The notes: a model not told the origin generated them from the letters alone. Counted from the first letter of the stretch, positions 22,564 to 35,915 are shown. The stretch is 64,000 nt of DNA from Nemophila menziesii (GCA_029959085.1 JARWIR010000002.1:42218233-42282232); one strand, 5' to 3'. A program made the numbers and translations.

Positions 22564-22944
22564 TCAAGATCTATTTAAGATGTCAGATTCTTTGGACTTA
22601 CATTGCGGATAGCTTCTGGTGTACAATCTGGTTCGGGAGTTTTGTAAGTGAAGTGCAGCTTCTTCTGGAGTACTCTCAAATATGGAAAAACATTGTAATA
22701 TCTCGAGAAAGCCGTGATAGTGTGCTTCTGTAACTTGTACACCTTGAAATAAATATATTGCAGAGTGATTGATTTTTATGATATGTACTTTAAGGTCAAA
22801 ATTATTATTCAAATGGAAAGAGTTTAATTTGTCATTTGCTACTGTCCATAGTGGTTTTGTATGTTGGGTAATACAACGTAAGGGGTATATGGTGCAATTA
22901 AGTACACCAAAAACAATTAGGCACCAATGGAGAAAGTAAATCAA
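22564..22944 (-). CDS. Unknown 126-codon ORF, unit 7/8
   Basis: Intact copy with the CFSIFES variant of the unit 4/7/12 class. Confidence 0.38.
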   Translation of the reverse strand: MIYFLHWCLIVFGVLNCTIYPLRCITQHTKPLWTVANDKLNSFHLNNNFDLKVHIIKINHSAIYLFQGVQVTEAHYHGFLEILQCFSIFESTPEEAALHLQNSRTRLYTRSYPQCKSKESDILNRS

Positions 22945-23540
22945 AAAAAAATATTTAATAAAGGTTGTATGAACTTAAGTTCTGAATGATATATACAATA
23001 ATTGTGCAGGAGTTATCAATGATATTAATACAACATTGTAGGAAAAATACTACATTTACAATAGAAAAAAATAAAATAAAAGAATCTAACTTATTATCAC
23101 ACTCCAAAATTGTACAAAATTCATTCAACACATTTTTTTTATCCGTCAGTTTTCATAGCCACCTCTGAATATTCGCGAACATCTCTTGGTCTAACTACAT
23201 CAAAGTTATCCTTGTATCACAGTTGCAATTTACAAACATTAAAAACTTTGATTTTGTAACCTAAAATGAGAAAATCACCTAAGAAGGTTAGTCAGATATA
23301 TAGAAAAAATCACGTAAAAGAATCTGTTACTCACATAATAATTACCCAAAAATTACACCTATAATTAACCCTTCACAGTAAATGTTTTACCACTTCCAAA
23401 AGGTCCTGATCTAGTCATACACAAATCTACAGACATAATTACCCAAGAATCTGTTAATATTGAATTAATATGAAGTGTAAGTAAAAAAAACAACCTATTA
23501 TATATCTCATACCCTTACATACCTGTAAATTATCCATTTA

Positions 23541-24377
23541 TTAGATCACATCAAGTGCTTCTTTATCATTGCGAGTAAAAGATTTGAGGATAATGAAGGC
23601 CAATATAGGCGCACATCCAAAAACAATAAATGCTGTAAAAGTCACTAATCCGTTCTTCCATGGCTTTTCCGATGATTCATCTGGTGGTAACATACCTTTC
23701 TCAGTTGCCATCTTTTCGTCTACTAATACATCCTTATACTTTGCAAATATGTTCACCACCTAATTCATTAACAATTCAATCATTAATTTATAAATATGAA
23801 TTAATATATCTTAGTATATATAATTAGTACGTACTGTGGTTGCATCATCAAGATCCATTCCAAGAGCTTGATATTGTTCTAGTAATTGTTGTTTTTGCAA
23901 GGTGGGATGATTGGCTACATCCCATTCTGTGACCGATCTTTCTTTTGCAGCCACGTCATTCTCTGTGCTGCTTGACATGTAATCTCCAAACCCCATTGAA
24001 TTTCCATCAGCCACCAAATTTGCAAATCCCAATACCAGAACATCACCTGTTAAAATTAGCTATAAATTATGCGCTACATGTACACTTGCACCCGTAATTG
24101 ATTAATATTCCTGTAATTAATTATATAAGTTACCAGAAGAAAGATGGCCAGCAGAGATGGAAGAAATTAAAGCAAAAGAAGTGACAATAGCATCAAGGCC
24201 TCCATATATAATGCTCTTCACAAATTCACCTTTCCATGGTTCCTTTGGTCTTTCGCGCTCATTCAATCCTTTTTTACCTTTCTCCAATTCTCCATTATTT
24301 TTAGATCCATCCAACAATGGCCTCTTGCTATTTCCAGAGCCACCACCATCATCAGCATTATCGTTGTTTCTACCCAT
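23541..24377 (-). pseudogene. VIT-family gene fragment, unit 8 (long unit)
   Basis: GDYMSSS and VVNIF forms. It matches unit 1 closely, including the C in CGATGATCGG just upstream of exon 1, as expected if the two long units are duplicates. Confidence 0.88.
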
Positions 24378-24433
24378 TCCTTGAAATTTCGATGATCGGT
24401 ACAGCTCGATATGTTCGTGTTATATATAATAGA

Positions 24434-24602
24434 TAGATATGTATCATAAACATATACTTCTCTTTCTTTACCAAAAATAGATATATGTAGTAAACATATA
24501 CATGATAACTTACAGCACATTTTACCATTCATAAAGATTGTTGTTCAACATCTACTGTTCGAACAGAAGGTAATAAAGATTCTTCTTGATCATATCTCGA
24601 TT
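24434..24602 (-). pseudogene. SPT5-like NGN exon fragment, unit 8 (exon 1 replaced by Helitron)
   Basis: NGN segment about 24514-24602 with a private change just after the donor. Exon 1 is absent as in unit 1; the Helitron block begins at 24800. Confidence 0.75.
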
Positions 24603-24652
24603 AGTGCTGTATCCGTAAATCTATTTCAATTTGGATATTTTGGTAATTCTTC

Positions 24653-26815
24653 TTAAATTAGATAACGTAAGTTACAAAAAAATTCACCCAAATTAACACA
24701 ATTTCCAGTGTAAGTACCAATTTGTGGACAAAAAAACCGTAAATGAAGTAAAGAGGAGAGAAAATTATGATTAGAGATGATTAGAGAAACGCTAACCGTA
24801 AGTGCAGTTCGGCCTCCTTTCAATAACAAAGATGCAATTCCAGATGAAGCCACAGTTATAACTGTATAACCTAAGCTCCGACATTTTGTTGCAATTGTGT
24901 TATACAAAAATGTCTTCCCTGTTCCAGCACCTCCATTCAAGAAAAAAGTTTCTCCCTTTCTATTTATAGCGGAATCCATGACTTTTTTGTAAGCGTTTTT
25001 TTGTGCATCATTAAGACGATCAACATTCAGTTGTGCATCAATTTCTTGTGCTTCCCTCTGAAGTTGTTGATGTTCACACATTAGTCTATTTCTCAATGGT
25101 GAACTCCAATTTCTATTCGATTGCGGCATTGGTGGAAAGTCGTCTAAACTTTTTCCCGATTCTATCAACATGGTATTCAAGAGATATAAGCCATAATCTT
25201 CCAATTCATCTACAGTGGGTTGCAGAATACTATAAGATGAACGCAGCTTTGATGCAAGATCATCACAAATGTTATGTGAAAACTTTTTCCACAACTCATA
25301 TGGATGTAATGGATTACAATGCATCAATATAATTGAAAACAATCTTCTCAATTGATAACCAGTCTTCATAAGTGACGCTTCTTCCAAACAATGTACCCAT
25401 TCATCATCTTTCTCTAGAAGTCCTCTAGCAGCACATGCTAACTTGAATGAACTATAGAGTGTATTATTATATGTTCGGAGACACTCAAATGATTGGGGCC
25501 CTTTGACAACAGTAAGTAACAACCGAAGATAAAATCTCTCTCCACAATTAGGGCTAGCAAAATACATGCGACCAATAGCAAAACCTCGTTTTCTAGGTGT
25601 CCAACTCGCATCCTTTTTATTCCAAACAAAATGTTGTGGGAATTCCTGATACGTAAAATCACGTGCTCCTTCATTATTTGCACAACATTCAAAAAATGCG
25701 GTAAGACTTGATTTTTGATGCATAGCACCAGAAATAATCGATTCCACAGATTTGCTTGAATCAAAAACAACTTGATGTTCTCCTGGTAAATGAATATGCA
25801 GTCGAACAACATTGGGTACTTCTTCGTGTAAAATATGTCCGAATATTCGCCATGCTGCTTCATGGGGTCCAATATATCTCGCATCAAGATATTGTTGAAT
25901 CTCATCACCACCTAAAACCATAGTTGTACGATCATGACCTTTGTATATGTACTTATGGATATACTTGACACATCTTATCCCTGCACAAACTTCAACATTA
26001 ATATGATAGTGGAACATCCTGGATAAATATGGATTGAATGGTACGACATCCCTATTATCAATTTTGCATCCCCTAACTTCAAAAACTCGACCATCATTCC
26101 GACGACGATATATTGGATAACCATCTTGATCCATAGATGTGGCATCCACAAAATCTTTAGGGTACTTTTTAGTACATTTTTTATTCTCCATACATGGCGA
26201 GTTAGGATTTCGAGCACCACAGGGTCCATGCACCTTAAAATTGACCACGGTATCAAAAAGAATTGGGTCATTCTTTAAATTAGGAAGTTCAGCACATACA
26301 AACAGGTCCACTTGAGCAGTTGTTCGAATTTTATCATGTCCATCCAAAAATATCAACACATGCATATGCGGTAGACCTCGTTTTTGAAACTCAATCGTCA
26401 AGACCTTTCCTACTTGTTTTCCGAATATCTTTTTTTCATGAATTTCTTTCAAAAGTCGAGCTCTTTTTAACTCAAAAACACGCGCCACTAAATCGGGCCT
26501 ATCAGATACTTTCTGGTTTGGAAGCAAAGCTGATGTTATTTCAGGCCAGTTTGGATTCGCTGTCATTGTAAGAAAAATATCTGGATGCTGGTTATAGCGT
26601 GTTATTTCCATTGAATCTTGGAATATTTCGAACATATTTCTAGCACTTCCTGTAAAAGAAGATGGTAGAATCCTCCGCTTACCAACTTTATCCGGTGACA
26701 ACCCTTCAGTAACAGCATTTGTAAAATCATAATATAATTCTACGCGGAACCTGTCTTGATTTAACTTATAATATGTCAAACGGTTTTGCTCCGTTGCGGC
26801 CCAAGCATCTACCAA
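24653..26815 (-). pseudogene. Helitron Rep domain and start of helicase, copy 2
   Basis: A 720-codon frame nearly identical to copy 1. The His-x-His and Tyr-x3-Tyr Rep motifs and helicase motif I are intact, the frameshift separating it from the upstream exon is the same, and it has the same break after GGRTA followed by 49 residues of array-unit DNA. Differences are a handful of conservative changes (for example VVPYNPY to [15 protein letters not shown] to LLLTVVKG). The Rep core has stayed open in both copies, so it either died recently or was duplicated after dying. Confidence 0.93.
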
Positions 26816-29800
26816 AAATTCTTGAAATAATTTACCACTCTTAAAATCGTCGAATATTCGTTAGGACGCTGAAATATGCGGTAACTATAGTAATCCATTT
26901 GCGTTAACCTTTTTGTTGAATATCTATTGCGAGAAGGATCTCATCGTTTAAATCCTGGTTCCCATCCAAGTTCCCCATATGGAAACATGAGTACATAATG
27001 TAAAGGTAGATAAGCTGGATGACATTCACTGATCCTCATGAGCTGATTATCTCCTTTTAGATGTAGAATGATATCTCTCGTTGAACTCGTCTCGGTTCCA
27101 TCCCCCGGAATGATAACAGCCACATCATCTGAAGTTGGAAGATTATATCGTCGACGATCTTTTCCCGCAGAATAATGTAAGTGCACCGGAATATTTATAG
27201 AGGCCACCTCAGGTCGATTTAAGATTGCAGAAGCCTGGCGATATTTATGAGTGAATACATTGTGCTCCAACATAGAATTCTGAATAGTTCTTAAGACATC
27301 ACTCCTTAGATTAGGATTTCGTTTGTTACGAATGTCTAAGGCACAATCGGGATCGTAAATATATAATTGAGCGTATGTAGGATCACGATTTTCTTGTGGC
27401 TCCAATGAACCAGTTCGATGTCTCAATTCTCCATGAATTGTGAATAACGACGGTCCTCTTCCGCCAACAACCCTTTCATCCATTTTGACACCCAAACTTG
27501 TAAAAGCGTTAGCTGCATTATACCCTCGAGTGTAACGACGAAAAGATATAGACTGTGGTGTTGAGCCATCGTATAAAGCTTGAATTTCTGGTGGAGGAGT
27601 GATGAGATCGGGAAGATTAATTTGGCCTTCCAAACAACATGTCCCAAATTTTGAAATAGACACAGGAGGTTTTTTCAGTCTTTCAGCCTTCCAATGTAAA
27701 GCTTTACAATGCGGGCATATTACATTCATATCTCCCAACGAAAAACGTACTTCATCTATATTTTCAGTGATGGTATGTTCTTGATGATCTCCACTATTAT
27801 ATTCTCCATCAGTATCATATTCTTCTTCATGATATGAATTCGATGGTGATTCAATAATTTGTTCAGAAAGAGAGGATTCACCGATATGTCGTGGTGCATC
27901 CAAAGAATGTGTATTTGATAGATTAATATAATTTGGTGTGAATGGATTTCTACCAAACACATTATTACCTAACGGATGAGTCGTTTTATGGAGAGTATTA
28001 CTGGGCGAGTCCTCATGACTTAACATCCTACGTGACCTATATTTTTCCCAACGTAAACTCTGACCTAATCTACGTTTAGATAACAACTGAACCTCTGGTT
28101 CACGAGTCATGAAATTTTGATCCATGGAATTACTTGAGCACCGAACTTGGGGTTGAATATGAGATTGTGTTTTTGTGTTTTGGGTTGAATTTGGTGATCT
28201 TCCAATATTCAACCGTTCCCATGAAACCTCGTGTGCTCTTTGTAATTGTCGAGTTAATCGTCGTCGAGAATTTAATGAAGGTAATTCTGGACCACTACTT
28301 GTCACTTGAGAAGTTTGGCCTAACCATTCCCTTTCTCGGCGTATACGTTGGGCTAATACAGCTCTAGATAACTCTATATTTCCTGGATTCTAATGTTCGT
28401 GATGAATTTAAAGTTAATTTTATACTTCAAGGCTGTTGAAATTTTAAATAAATAGACATACTATAGTGTATAATGTACCATTTGGGAACTATTTCGCTTG
28501 GTTTTTTATTTGACCGGGGGGTCGACCTTTTCTTTACCCTTATTCTTTGTTCTATCACAATCCTGATGAACAATATGATTTTTATTTAGATACATTTACC
28601 AAAATTGTAATTTATTTGTATAAGTATAATTTTAAACGTACTTGGCCATATTTTCTTTGGTGATTTAGATTATGTTGAGCAAGTATCCGACCTCTATCAT
28701 TCTCATCATGTATAACTATACCCTTATTTTTATTGTAAAAGAATTCTACCTATGAATTTAATATAACATAACTACTATTAAACATGTAAAATAAATAAAC
28801 AATTTAGGAATAAAATAAATAAAATTTTGGTAACTAACTTGTGGATTATTTGGTTGAAAAGACGAATTAGTATGAATATTACTTGTCTCTTTCTCATAAT
28901 TTTTGTGCATGGTCTTCATTATTGTGTCCTGTAAATTTAATACATATAACTCAATATATTAATACGTTAAAATAAAATAAATATCTTTCAAGAATTATTA
29001 AAAAAAATGCTATAACCTCGTAATTAGAAAATCCAAATCTATATTATATTGCACCTCAGTTATTAATCTAATTTTTTTTTGCCTTACACTCTTTCATGAA
29101 AAATTGGCGTATCATGTAACCTCTTTTTCTCTTCGCCATTGTAACCCAATTATCACTTCTCACCAGGTACAAATCTACAATTTAGGGGTATAAGAGAAGT
29201 TATTCTTCTCAACAAATTATAAACTAAGGTCTGCCATTACAATCTACATGAGGTTTATGGTTGTTCGATGATTAATTTGGAATAAATTATCTAAATTTCA
29301 ATCTTAATTATACAAAAGGCTTTGGATAAATTAAGCAAGATATTAGTCATTTTTTACTTTTTATGCTAAATTCCATTGTTTTGTTTGGAGGCTGAGTTGT
29401 TAGCTAATTGAGTAACATTAATCATCGACACTTGGGGGTCAGTTGAAGGTAATACCGTCTTACTTCTATTCTCTTTATTCAGGACTTTAATTAGTTATTG
29501 TATCAGTAATGTTAATATAAAGTGATGGGTTCACGATTTCAATTAGTTTCTCAGTAGGTATATAAATAACCATTTTCAGAACTGAAGAAATACAGAAATC
29601 TGTATTAAACTTAGACTCAGTAGTTATTGTAATGTTATGAAGAAAAGAAATATTTACCTGATACAGCTTCCTCAACACGTGGTAAAGGCACCGATGTATG
29701 AAGAATTCAGATAAGGAACAAAAGTCACAATTTGTGTTTAATCTTAAATGTTAAGAAACCAGAGTATTTTTGATAGAGTTAATAAGAACGTGTATTACAT

Positions 29801-30583
29801 AGTAGAAAAAGAGATGGAAATGGTGGTTGTGTGTAATTTTAAATTTAAATAAACCAGAACCTTTCTGATAGAGTTATTAAGATCGTGTATTACATAGTAG
29901 AAAAGGAGAGGGAAATGGTGGTTACAGTTACAAATTCAAATAGATATTGAAGTAGTGGAGAGAGTGGTGGGTTAAAAAAAGGTAAAACATGTGGTAAATC
30001 TGGAATATATATAGAGAAAAGTGTAATTTGAAACTCCTGAAATAAATATATACTTGGAACAATTGAATGAATATATAATCCTTTGATTTATTGTTGTGGA
30101 CCTGGCTGGACCTGCTCACCATTGAAGCTAGCTGTAATTCTTCTTTGTTAATCTAAGCTTTCGAATACTGTTTTCTCAAAATTTCTTTGAAACTATATGT
30201 AGTATGTAACTAATAGCATTGTGACCCACGTAAAACTAATATTTTTACTGTACTTATACACAGAATTTGAAATGTTAACCCATTTTCTCAAAAAAGGAAA
30301 ACCAAAATTTCATAGCATTATGAATGTTTGAATTTATTCTAAGAGATTGTGAACTACTGATTATCGTATATTTGTTGTTTTATTTGCATATTTGGTCTCT
30401 GTGTGGACCGATTATTTTAAACCCATCAACAAATGAAGATTATTCATACATGATTATGGTAGATTTGGTTTTTTATTTGCATCTTAGGTCCCTGTGTGCA
30501 CTGATTATTTTAATTGCTTCAACAAATGAAGATAAGTCTTAGACTTTTGCAATTATAAAGTATTGATGCGTTAAAAACAGAGT
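24800..30583 (-). mobile_element. Helitron-derived Rep/helicase block, copy 2
   Basis: Second copy of the block, exactly 23,635 bp from the first along its whole length, with the same edges relative to the array unit and only scattered substitutions. Sharing both boundaries and all major coding lesions means the two copies derive from one event followed by duplication of the array segment, not from two insertions. Confidence 0.85.
26941..29139 (-). pseudogene. Helitron Rep/helicase, N-terminal part (inferred exons 1-5), copy 2
   Basis: Same structure as copy 1, shifted by 23,635 bp. Inferred exons are 29090-29139, 29017-29038, 28839-28928, 28642-28749 and the long exon 26941-28389. It keeps the first zinc-finger cysteine (CPHC) that copy 1 has lost, so copy 2 is closer to the ancestral state at that site. 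The TGA at 26941-26943 after GWEPGFKR is shared. Small differences include Lys to Gln in the exon 1 peptide, and Gly to Val and Asp to His in exon 4. Confidence 0.8.
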
Positions 30584-30935
30584 GATTCTTTGGACTTGCA
30601 TTGCGGATAGCTTCTGGTGTACAATCTGGTTCGGGAGTTTTGCAAGTGAAGTGCAGCTTCTTCTGGAGTACTCTCAAACATGGAAAAACATTGTAATATC
30701 TCGAGAAAGCCGTGATAGTGTGCTTCTGTAACTTGTACACCTTGAAATAAATATATTGCAGAGTGATTTATTTATATGATATGTACTTTAAGATCAAAAT
30801 TATTATTCAAATGGAAAGAGTTTAATTTGTCATTTGCTACTGTCCATAGTGGTTTTGTATGTTGGGTAATACAACGTAAGGGGTATATGGTGCAATTAAG
30901 TACACCAAAAACAATTAGGCACCAATGGAGAAAGT
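30584..30935 (-). pseudogene. Unknown 126-codon ORF, broken copy beside Helitron block 2
   Basis: Same breaks as the copy at 6949-7300: an in-frame stop after LKVHII and the GCAAGT donor change. These lesions are therefore specific to the long-unit lineage. Confidence 0.6.
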
Positions 30936-31540
30936 AAATCAAAAAAAAATATTTAATAAAGGTTGTATGAACTTAAGTTCTGAATGATATATACAATAAT
31001 TGTGCAGGAGTTATCATTGATATTAATACAACATTGTAGGAAAAATACTACATTTACAATAGAAAAAAAATAAAATAAAAGAATCTAACTTATTATCACA
31101 CTCTAAAATTGTACAAAATTCATTCAACACTTTTTTTTATCCGTCAGTTTTCATAGCCACCTCTGAATATTCGCGAACATCTCTTGGTCTAACTTTTATC
31201 AAAGTTATCCTTGTATTATAGGTGAAATTTACAAACATTAAAAACTTTGATTTTGTAACCTAAAATGAGAAAATCACCTAAAAAGGTTAGTCAGATATAT
31301 AGAAAAAATCACGTAAAAGAATCTGTTACTCACATAATAATTACCCAAAAACTACACCTATAATTAACCCTTCACAGTAAATGTTTTACCACTTCCAAAA
31401 GGTCCTGATCTGGTCATACACAAATCTACAGACATAATTACCCAAGAATCTGTTAATATTGAATTAATATGAAGTGTAAGTAAAAAAAAACAACCTATTA
31501 TATATCTCATACCCTTACATACCTATAAATTATCCATTTA

Positions 31541-32377
31541 TTAGATCACATCAAGTGCTTCTTTATCATTGCGAGTAAAAGGTTTGAGTATAATGAAGGC
31601 CAATATAGGCGCACATCCAAAAACAATAAATGCTGTAAAAGTCACTAATCCGTTCTTCCATGGCTTTTCCGATGATTCATCTGGTGGTAACATACCTTTC
31701 TCAGTTGCCATCTTTTCGTCTACTAATACATCCTTATACTTTGCAAATATGGTCACCACCTAATTCATTAACAATTCAATCATTAATTTATAAATATGAA
31801 TTAATATATCTTTGTATATATAGTTAGTACGTACTGTGGTTGCATCATCAAGATCCATTCCAAGAGCTTGATATTGTTCTAGTAATTGTTGTTTTTGTAA
31901 GGTGGGATGATTGGCTACATCCCATTCTGTGACCGATCTTTCCTTTGCAGCGACGTCATTCTCTGTGCTGCTTGACACGTAATCTCCAAACCCCATTGAA
32001 TTTCCATCAGCCACCAAATTTGCAAATCCCAATACCAGAACATCACCTGTTAAAATTAGCTATAAATTATGCGCTACATGTACACTTGCACCCGTAATTG
32101 ATTAATATTCCTGTAATTAATTATATAAGTTACCAGAAGAAAGATGGCCAGCAGAGATGGAAGAAATTAAAGCAAAAGAAGTGATAATAGCATCAAGGCC
32201 TCCATATATAATGCTCTTCACAAATTCACCTTTCCATGGTTCCTTTGGTCTTTCTCGCTCATGCAATCCTTTTTTACCTTTCTCCAATTCTCCATTATTT
32301 TTAGATCCATCCAACAATGGCCTCTTGCTATTTCCAGAGCCACCACCATCATCAGCATTATCGTTGTTTCTACCCAT
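31541..32377 (-). pseudogene. VIT-family gene fragment, unit 9
   Basis: A hybrid: exon 1 is the HERERPK/DAIITSF class, but the upstream DNA is the common CAGCTCGATATG form, and exon 3 has KPFTRND as in unit 2. This suggests exchange between unit classes. Frame is intact. Confidence 0.88.
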
Positions 32378-32433
32378 TCCTTGAAATTTAGATGATCGGT
32401 ACAGCTCGATATGTTCGTGTTATATATAATAGA

Positions 32434-32995
32434 TAGATATGTATCATAAACATATACTTCTCTTACTTTACCAAAAATAGATATATGTAGTAAACATATA
32501 CATGATAACTTACAGCACATTTTACCATCCATAAAGATTGTTGTTCAACATCTACTGTTCGAACAGAAGGTAATAAAGATTCTTCTTGATCATATCTCGA
32601 TTAGTGCTGTATCCGTAAATCTATTTCAATTTGGATATTTTGGTAATTCTTCTTAAATTAGATAACGTAAGTTACAAAAAAATTCCCCCAAATTAACACA
32701 ATTTCCAGCGTAAGTACCAATTTGTGGACAAAAAAACCGTAAATGAAGTAAAGAGGAGAGAAAATTATGATTAGAGATGATTAGAGAAACGCTAACCGTC
32801 TTCTCCTAAGAATTGCGATCCGGCCCTCCTTTGCTTCAGTATAGGTGCTGGCCGACCACGGCCACCGCCACCACCTCTGTCATCAACATCGGCTTCTTCT
32901 TTAATAAATGAATACCTTCCCCCTTTCCGAGCAGTTTTGGCGCTGTTATCTTCCTCCTCCTATACTTCCTCATCGTCGTCTCTTCTCCTCGGCAT
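32434..32995 (-). pseudogene. SPT5-like 5' fragment, unit 9
   Basis: Exon 1 at 32797-32995 with two private substitutions in its acidic and basic part; NGN segment about 32514-32602; GKVREV form downstream. Confidence 0.76.
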
Positions 32996-33170
32996 AGCTT
33001 GGTTTGATATAACTTAAACGCTTAGTAAATCCGTCATTTTAATTGGGAGTTTCTCCATAACCGTTGAAGAGAATGGAGAAAAAAAATAAGGCGTTTGGGA
33101 ATTTTGTAAGAAGTGGAAATGGGAAGTTAAAAAACAGATATTAAGGAAAATAATAAAAATATGTGGATGG

Positions 33171-33551
33171 TCAAGATCTATTTAAGATGCCAGATTCTTT
33201 GGACTTACATTGCGGATAGCTTCTGGTGTACAATCTGGTTCGGGAGTTTTGCAAGTGAAGTGCAGCTTCTTCTGGAGTACTCTCAAACATGGAAAAACAT
33301 TGTAATATCTCGAGAAAGCCGTGATAGTGTGCTTCTGTAACTTGTACACCTTGAAATAAATATATTGCAGAGTGATTGATTTTTATGATATGTACTTTAA
33401 GATCAAAATTATTATTCAAATGGAAAGAGTTTAATTTGTCATTTGCTACTGTCCATAGTGGTTTTGTATGTTGGGTAATACAACGTAAGGGGTATATGGT
33501 GCAATTAAGTACACCAAAAACAATTAGGCACCAATGGAGAAAGTAAATCAA
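33171..33551 (-). CDS. Unknown 126-codon ORF, unit 9/10
   Basis: Intact copy, EAHYHGF and CFSMFES form. Confidence 0.38.
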   Translation of the reverse strand: MIYFLHWCLIVFGVLNCTIYPLRCITQHTKPLWTVANDKLNSFHLNNNFDLKVHIIKINHSAIYLFQGVQVTEAHYHGFLEILQCFSMFESTPEEAALHLQNSRTRLYTRSYPQCKSKESGILNRS

Positions 33552-34147
33552 AAAAAAATATTTAATAAAGGTTGTATGAACTTAAGTTCTGAATGATATA
33601 TACAATAATTGTGCAGGAGTTATCAATGATATTAATACAACATTGTAGGAAAAATACTACATTCACAATAGAAAAAAATAAAATAAAAGAATCTAACTTA
33701 TTATCACACTCCAAAATTGTACAAAATTCATTCAACACATTTTTTTTTATCCGTCAGTTTTCATAGCCACCTCTGAATATTCGCGAACATCTCTTGTCTA
33801 ACTTTTATCAAAGTTATCCTTGTATCACGGTTGCAATTTACAAACATTAAAAACTTTGATTTTGTAACCTAAAATGAGAAAATCACCTAAGAAGGTTAGT
33901 CAGATATATAGAAAAATCACGTAAAAGAATCTGTTACTCACATAATAATTACCCAAAAATTACACCTATAATTAACCCTTCACAGTAAATGTTTTACCAC
34001 TTCCAAAAGGTCCTGATCTAGTCATACACAAATCTACAGACATAATTACCCAAGAATCTGTTAATATTGAATTAATATGAAGTGTAAGTAAAAAAAACAA
34101 CCTATTATATATCTCATACCCTTACATACCTGTAAATTATCCATTTA

Positions 34148-34983
34148 TTAGATCACATCAAGTGCTTCTTTATCATTGCGAGTAAAAGATTTGAGGATAA
34201 TGAAGGCCAATATAGGCGCACATCCAAAAACAATAAATGCTGTAAAAGTCACTAATCCGTTCTTCCATGGCTTTTCCGATGATTCATCTGGTGGTAACAT
34301 ACCTTTCTCAGTTGCCATCTTTTCGTCTACTAATACATCCTTATACTTTGCAAATATGGTCACCACCTAATTCATTAACAATTCAATCATTAATTTATAA
34401 AATATGAATTAATATTATAGTATATATAATTAGTACGTACTGTGGTTGCATCATCAAGATCCATTCCAAGAGCTTGATATTGTTCTAGTAATTGTTGTTT
34501 TTGTAACGTGGGATGATTGGCTACATCCCATTCTGTGACCGATCTTTCCTTTGCAGCCACGTCATTCTCTGTGCTGCTTGACACGTAATCTCCAAACCCC
34601 ATTGTATTTCCATCAGCCACCAAATTTGCAAATCCCAATACCAGAACATCACCTGTTAAAATTAGCTATAAATTATGCGCTACATGTACACTTGCACCCG
34701 TAATTGATTAATATTCCTGTAATTAATTATATAAGTTACCAGAAGAAAGATGGCCAGCAGAGATGGAAGAAATTAAAGCAAAAGAAGTGACAATAGCATC
34801 AAGGCCTCCATATATAATGCTCTTCACAAATTCACCTTTCCATGGTTCCTTTGGTCTTTCGCGCTCATTCAATCCTTTTTTACCTTTCTCCAATTCTCCA
34901 TTATTTTTAGATCCATCCAACAATGGCCTCTTGCTATTTCCAGAGCCACCACCATCATCAGCATTATCGTTGTTTCTACCCAT
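34148..34983 (-). pseudogene. VIT-family gene fragment, unit 10 (with rearranged 5' end)
   Basis: Exons 1-3 are intact, but DNA upstream of exon 1 was deleted, joining it at about 34999 to the region just downstream of the next unit's VIT exon 3. This creates a 117-codon frame (34723-35076) that begins MDNLQVCKGM and runs into MGRNNDN, so a new in-frame extension exists before exon 1. Exon 2 is the GNTMGFG form. Confidence 0.87.
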
Positions 34984-35654
34984 TCCTTGAAATTTAGATT
35001 GAATTAATATGAAGTGTAAGTAAAAAAAACAACCTATTATATATCTCATACCCTTACATACCTGTAAATTATCCATTTATTAGATCACATCAAGTGCTTC
35101 TTTATCATTGCGAGTAAAAGATTTGAGGATAATGAAGGCCAATATAGGCGCACATCCAAAAACAATAAATGCTGTAAAAGTCACTAATCCGTTCTTCCAT
35201 GGCTTTTCCGATGATTCATCTGGTGGTAACATACCTTTCTCAGTTGCCATCTTTTCGTCTACTAATACATCCTTATACTTTGCAAATATGGTCACCACCT
35301 AATTCATTAACAATTCAATCATTAATTTATAAAATATGAATTAATATTATAGTATATATAATTAGTACGTACTGTGGTTGCATCATCAAGATCCATTCCA
35401 AGAGCTTGATATTGTTCTAGTAATTGTTGTTTTTGTAACGTGGGATGATTGGCTACATCCCATTCTGTGACCGATCTTTCCTTTGCAGCCACGTCATTCT
35501 CTGTGCTGCTTGACACGTAATCTCCAAACCCCATTGTATTTCCATCAGCCACCAAATTTGCAAATCCCAATACCAGAACATCACCTGTTAAAATTAGCTA
35601 TAAATTATGCGCTACATGTACACTTGCACCCGTAATTGATTAATATTCCTGTAA
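34723..35654 (-). repeat. Deleted 932-bp array unit
   Basis: This unit lacks about 1.67 kb: the SPT5 fragments, the unknown ORF and most of the spacer. The deletion joins AAATTTAGAT (5' side of VIT exon 1) to TGAATTAATATG (3' side of the next VIT exon 3) at about 34999. The break has no more than a few bases of shared sequence. Confidence 0.92.
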
Positions 35655-35915
35655 TTAATTATATAAGTTACCAGAAGAAAGATGGCCAGCAGAGATGGAA
35701 GAAATTAAAGCAAAAGAAGTGACAATAGCATCAAGGCCTCCATATATAATGCTCTTCACAAATTCACCTTTCCATGGTTCCTTTGGTCTTTCGCGCTCAT
35801 TCAATCCTTTTTTACCTTTCTCCAATTCTCCATTATTTTTAGATCCATCCAACAATGGCCTCTTGCTATTTCCAGAGCCACCACCATCATCAGCATTATC
35901 GTTGTTTCTACCCAT
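35080..35915 (-). pseudogene. VIT-family gene fragment, unit 11
   Basis: Almost identical to unit 10, including GNTMGFG and the shared plus-strand TTGTAACGTGGG variant. Units 10 and 11 therefore derive from a very recent local duplication. Confidence 0.88.
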
